A DNA stretch of 64,000 bases from Curvibacter sp. PD_MW3 (GTDB lineage: Bacteria > Pseudomonadota > Gammaproteobacteria > Burkholderiales > Burkholderiaceae_C): contig NSIV01000008.1 in NCBI GenBank assembly GCA_002633085.1, positions 39,330-103,329 of the forward strand, read 5' to 3'. Positions within the stretch are counted from its first letter, which is position 1, and each line of letters opens with the position of its first letter. The position numbers and the translations under genes are program-made. The notes below the pieces were generated by a model. That model did no database searches. It saw only the letters and a program-made list of their open reading frames with translations, and was not told the origin of the DNA. Shown piece by piece: positions 62,218-64,000 of the stretch.

Positions 62218-63452
62218 CCTAGGTTGCCTTCGTAAAAAATCTTCCACTGGCTGCCTTCGCGGATCCAGTACTGCCGTTTGGTCGGGCCGGTGCGCGTGCC
62301 GTCGGGCACTTCGCCAAAGGTCACGACCATGGTGTCGGCGGCATCGGTCCAGCGCAGGTAGGACAGGTCCTTCAGCTGGATCGGCCGGCCCTTGACGCGA
62401 TCGACTTCGCTGCGCAGGGACGGTGCCCACTCGCGCAAGGTCTTGCCGTTGCTGCTGAAGTCGGCGGTGTAGAAGCTCAGCAATTGATCGATGTTGCCGC
62501 TGGACTTGGCATTGCGCCAGGCGGTCAGGGCCTCTTCGAAGGGTTTGCTCTGGGCACGGGTGCTGTGCGGTGCCACCCAGTCGAGTTTGTGCGAGATCAC
62601 CACCGGCGTGGTGCGGACCTCGACGGTGCGGATGAGGCGGTCCAGATCGGGGTTGGCCAGCACGACACAGCCGTCGGAGGCCAGCGGCGGGCGCGAAAAC
62701 TGGTTGGGCGGCGTGCCGTGCAGCCAGATGCCGCGGCCGGTCTTGCCGCGCTTGCTGTCCAGCACGTTGGGGTAGTTGATCGGCAGGGCGCCCGTGCCGT
62801 AGAAGTCGCGCAGCGACTTGGGGTCGAGGTTGCTGGTGATGAAGTACACGCCCAACGGTGTGCGTGCATCGCCTTCAACAGCCTTTTCGATGCCGGACTT
62901 GCCCACCGAGATGTAATAGTCCGCCACCAGGTTCAGGCCGCGCTCGGTGTTTTCAAACAGGTACAGGCGCGAACGCGAAGCGTCCACCGCAATGGCGTGC
63001 TTGTTGCGCGGCGACAGGGCCAGGAATTGAGAGGGGATGGTGCCGGCCGGCGGCCGCTCGCGCAGGGCCTTGAGCCGCATCTGCGATTCGTCGCGCAGTT
63101 CGGACAGGCCGGCGCTGTGGGCCAGAATTTCGGGCACATCACCGAACTTGCGCAGCGCACGCGTGCGCGAGGTCAGCAGATCACCATAAACCAACTGGGC
63201 CAGCTGGAAATTGGGATAGTCGCGCACCAGGCTCTCGGCCCGTGCCAGCGCCTCGCGCGTCTTGCCATGGCCGGTCAGGCGGTAGACCTCGATCAGCCGG
63301 GCCTCGGCCACGCCATCGTTGGTGGTGGTGTTGCGGGCAGCGGGAGCGGCGGTATTGGGTTTTTGGCTTTTTTTGCCGGGGTCGGCGCTCGCCGGCGCTG
63401 TGAACAGGCCGGTGGCAGCAATGAGCAAAAACGCTAAAAATCCTTGGGTCAT
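62214..63452 (-). CDS. L,D-transpeptidase (YkuD) with C-terminal NTF2-like Cds6-type domain
   Basis: A 412-residue exported protein with a signal peptide (1-23, ending ASA), an N-terminal helical region and a YkuD domain. HGTPPNQF and the catalytic Cys262 (ASDGCVVL) are visible. It forms 3-3 cross-links or attaches proteins to peptidoglycan. A C-terminal NTF2-like domain (about 305-412, EEALTAWRNAKSSGNIDQLL) resembles the domain in the next gene upstream. It overlaps the cyclophilin gene by 4 bp. Confidence 0.92.
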   Translation of the reverse strand: MTQGFLAFLLIAATGLFTAPASADPGKKSQKPNTAAPAARNTTTNDGVAEARLIEVYRLTGHGKTREALARAESLVRDYPNFQLAQLVYGDLLTSRTRALRKFGDVPEILAHSAGLSELRDESQMRLKALRERPPAGTIPSQFLALSPRNKHAIAVDASRSRLYLFENTERGLNLVADYYISVGKSGIEKAVEGDARTPLGVYFITSNLDPKSLRDFYGTGALPINYPNVLDSKRGKTGRGIWLHGTPPNQFSRPPLASDGCVVLANPDLDRLIRTVEVRTTPVVISHKLDWVAPHSTRAQSKPFEEALTAWRNAKSSGNIDQLLSFYTADFSSNGKTLREWAPSLRSEVDRVKGRPIQLKDLSYLRWTDAADTMVVTFGEVPDGTRTGPTKRQYWIREGSQWKIFYEGNLG

Positions 63453-63513
63453 GTCAGTTCAAAAGCAATGTGGGGAGTCCCGTCGGTATTCCTGTGGGAC
63501 ACGGATCATGGCT

Positions 63514-64000
63514 TCAGGTTCCCGTTGATTCTCTGACGATCAGCCAGCGATCGCCTGATTTGACCAGATCAAGCGTCTTGCGGCTGGAAACCGCCAGTGC
63601 GTCAGCCTTGTAGTCCTGGCGGAATTTTGCCACTGCCTTGGTGCCGTTGACACTCACGCTCAGGTTTTCAAGCTTGACGCTGATGTTCGATTTGCCGGTG
63701 ATGCGCTGGCGCCGCTCGCTTTCCCAGCTACTGCGCGACAGCTTGCCCGGCGGATCGAATTCCTTGCCATAGGCACCGAGGTAGGCGTTCATGTCTTTGT
63801 TGGCCCAGGCCTTGGCCCAGGCGCGCACGGCGGCTTCCACATCCTTGGCCGCGTGGTCGGCCGTCACCGGCTTGGCCGCCGGGACCGGGGCTGCCGGTGT
63901 GGCAGGGGCGGTTGCCACCACGGCCGGTTTGGCGGCGGGCACGGCGGCCGCGCCGGTGACGGCCGACCACGCGGCCAAGGATGTGGAAGCCGCCGTGCGC
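63514..64000 (-). CDS. C-terminal part of a protein with NTF2-like (Cds6-type) domain, cut by window edge
   Basis: The frame is open to the right edge, so the start is outside. The visible 161 residues comprise an Ala/Pro/Val-rich linker (APATPAAPVPAAKP) and an NTF2-like domain (DVEAAVRAWAKAWANKDMNAY through DRWLIVRES). The domain parallels the C-terminus of the neighbouring L,D-transpeptidase: both have the AxRAWxxAxxxxDMxxxL-type first helix and a closing basic strand with Trp. A TPR-containing N-terminus is likely from related genes, but is not visible here. Confidence 0.7.
   Translation of the reverse strand, partial: RTAASTSLAAWSAVTGAAAVPAAKPAVVATAPATPAAPVPAAKPVTADHAAKDVEAAVRAWAKAWANKDMNAYLGAYGKEFDPPGKLSRSSWESERRQRITGKSNISVKLENLSVSVNGTKAVAKFRQDYKADALAVSSRKTLDLVKSGDRWLIVRESTGT

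Overview
This 64 kb window is a GC-rich chromosomal segment with densely packed genes, many of them linked by ATGA or GTGA stop/start overlaps. Gene content and order point to a betaproteobacterium of the order Burkholderiales, most likely family Comamonadaceae. Supporting features are the bamC-dapA pair, purM divergent from an AI-2E-type permease/hda/HAD/pcnB/folK, the ribD-ribE-ribBA-ribH-nusB block followed by ybgC-tolQRA, and a DUF3579 gene beside argD-argF and rpsT. No phage, insertion sequence, CRISPR array, tRNA or rRNA gene was recognised.

Layout. 1-4.1 kb: bamC (cut by the window edge), dapA, a methyltransferase, a short-chain dehydrogenase, a 41-residue membrane peptide and an MFS transporter, all on the minus strand. 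4.2-10.6 kb: parE, a lytic transglycosylase and parC, then a flavin monooxygenase. 10.6-13.1 kb: argD-argF-ykgJ, with a terminator-like hairpin in the argD leader. 13.3-18.2 kb: DUF3579, rpsT, murJ, a SirB1-type protein and the PA2779/PA2778-type pair behind a tandem-repeat promoter. 18.2-25.1 kb: an orphan ParA, purM, permease, hda, HAD phosphatase, pcnB and folK. 25.2-34 kb: chemoreceptor, RidA, TgpA-type transglutaminase, mltB, HDOD protein and comEC. 34-35.1 kb: a repeat island and an AT-rich orphan gene lying where tolB-pal would be expected after tolA. 35.2-42.8 kb: tolA-R-Q, ybgC, aminotransferase, nusB and the riboflavin genes. 42.9-49.5 kb: a complete minor-pilin/pilY1 operon with visibly lower GC. 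49.5-52.3 kb: nrdR, glyA (behind a ZTP riboswitch) and a lytic transglycosylase. 52.35-53 kb: an intergenic stretch that probably holds an unrecognised structured RNA. 53-64 kb: DUF748 and DUF349 proteins, mtfA, lpxH, two cyclophilins, an L,D-transpeptidase and the C-terminal end of a related protein.

The dominant theme is envelope biology: lipid II flipping, three lytic transglycosylases, an L,D-transpeptidase, Tol motor genes, BamC, LpxH, DUF748 and type IV pili. Core metabolism (lysine, arginine, riboflavin, purine, folate) and chromosome maintenance (topoisomerase IV, Hda, NrdR) are interspersed.

The most interesting non-obvious items are: (i) a roughly 25-nt motif found six times, five of them inside genes and always in the same triplet frame; (ii) a candidate 220-nt structured RNA before the DUF748 gene; (iii) a ZTP riboswitch on glyA; (iv) a four-half-site operator before the PA2779/PA2778-type pair; (v) a RibBA-like protein whose GTP cyclohydrolase half has lost its zinc cysteines; and (vi) an intercistronic repeat placed just after the stop codons of hda and glyA.
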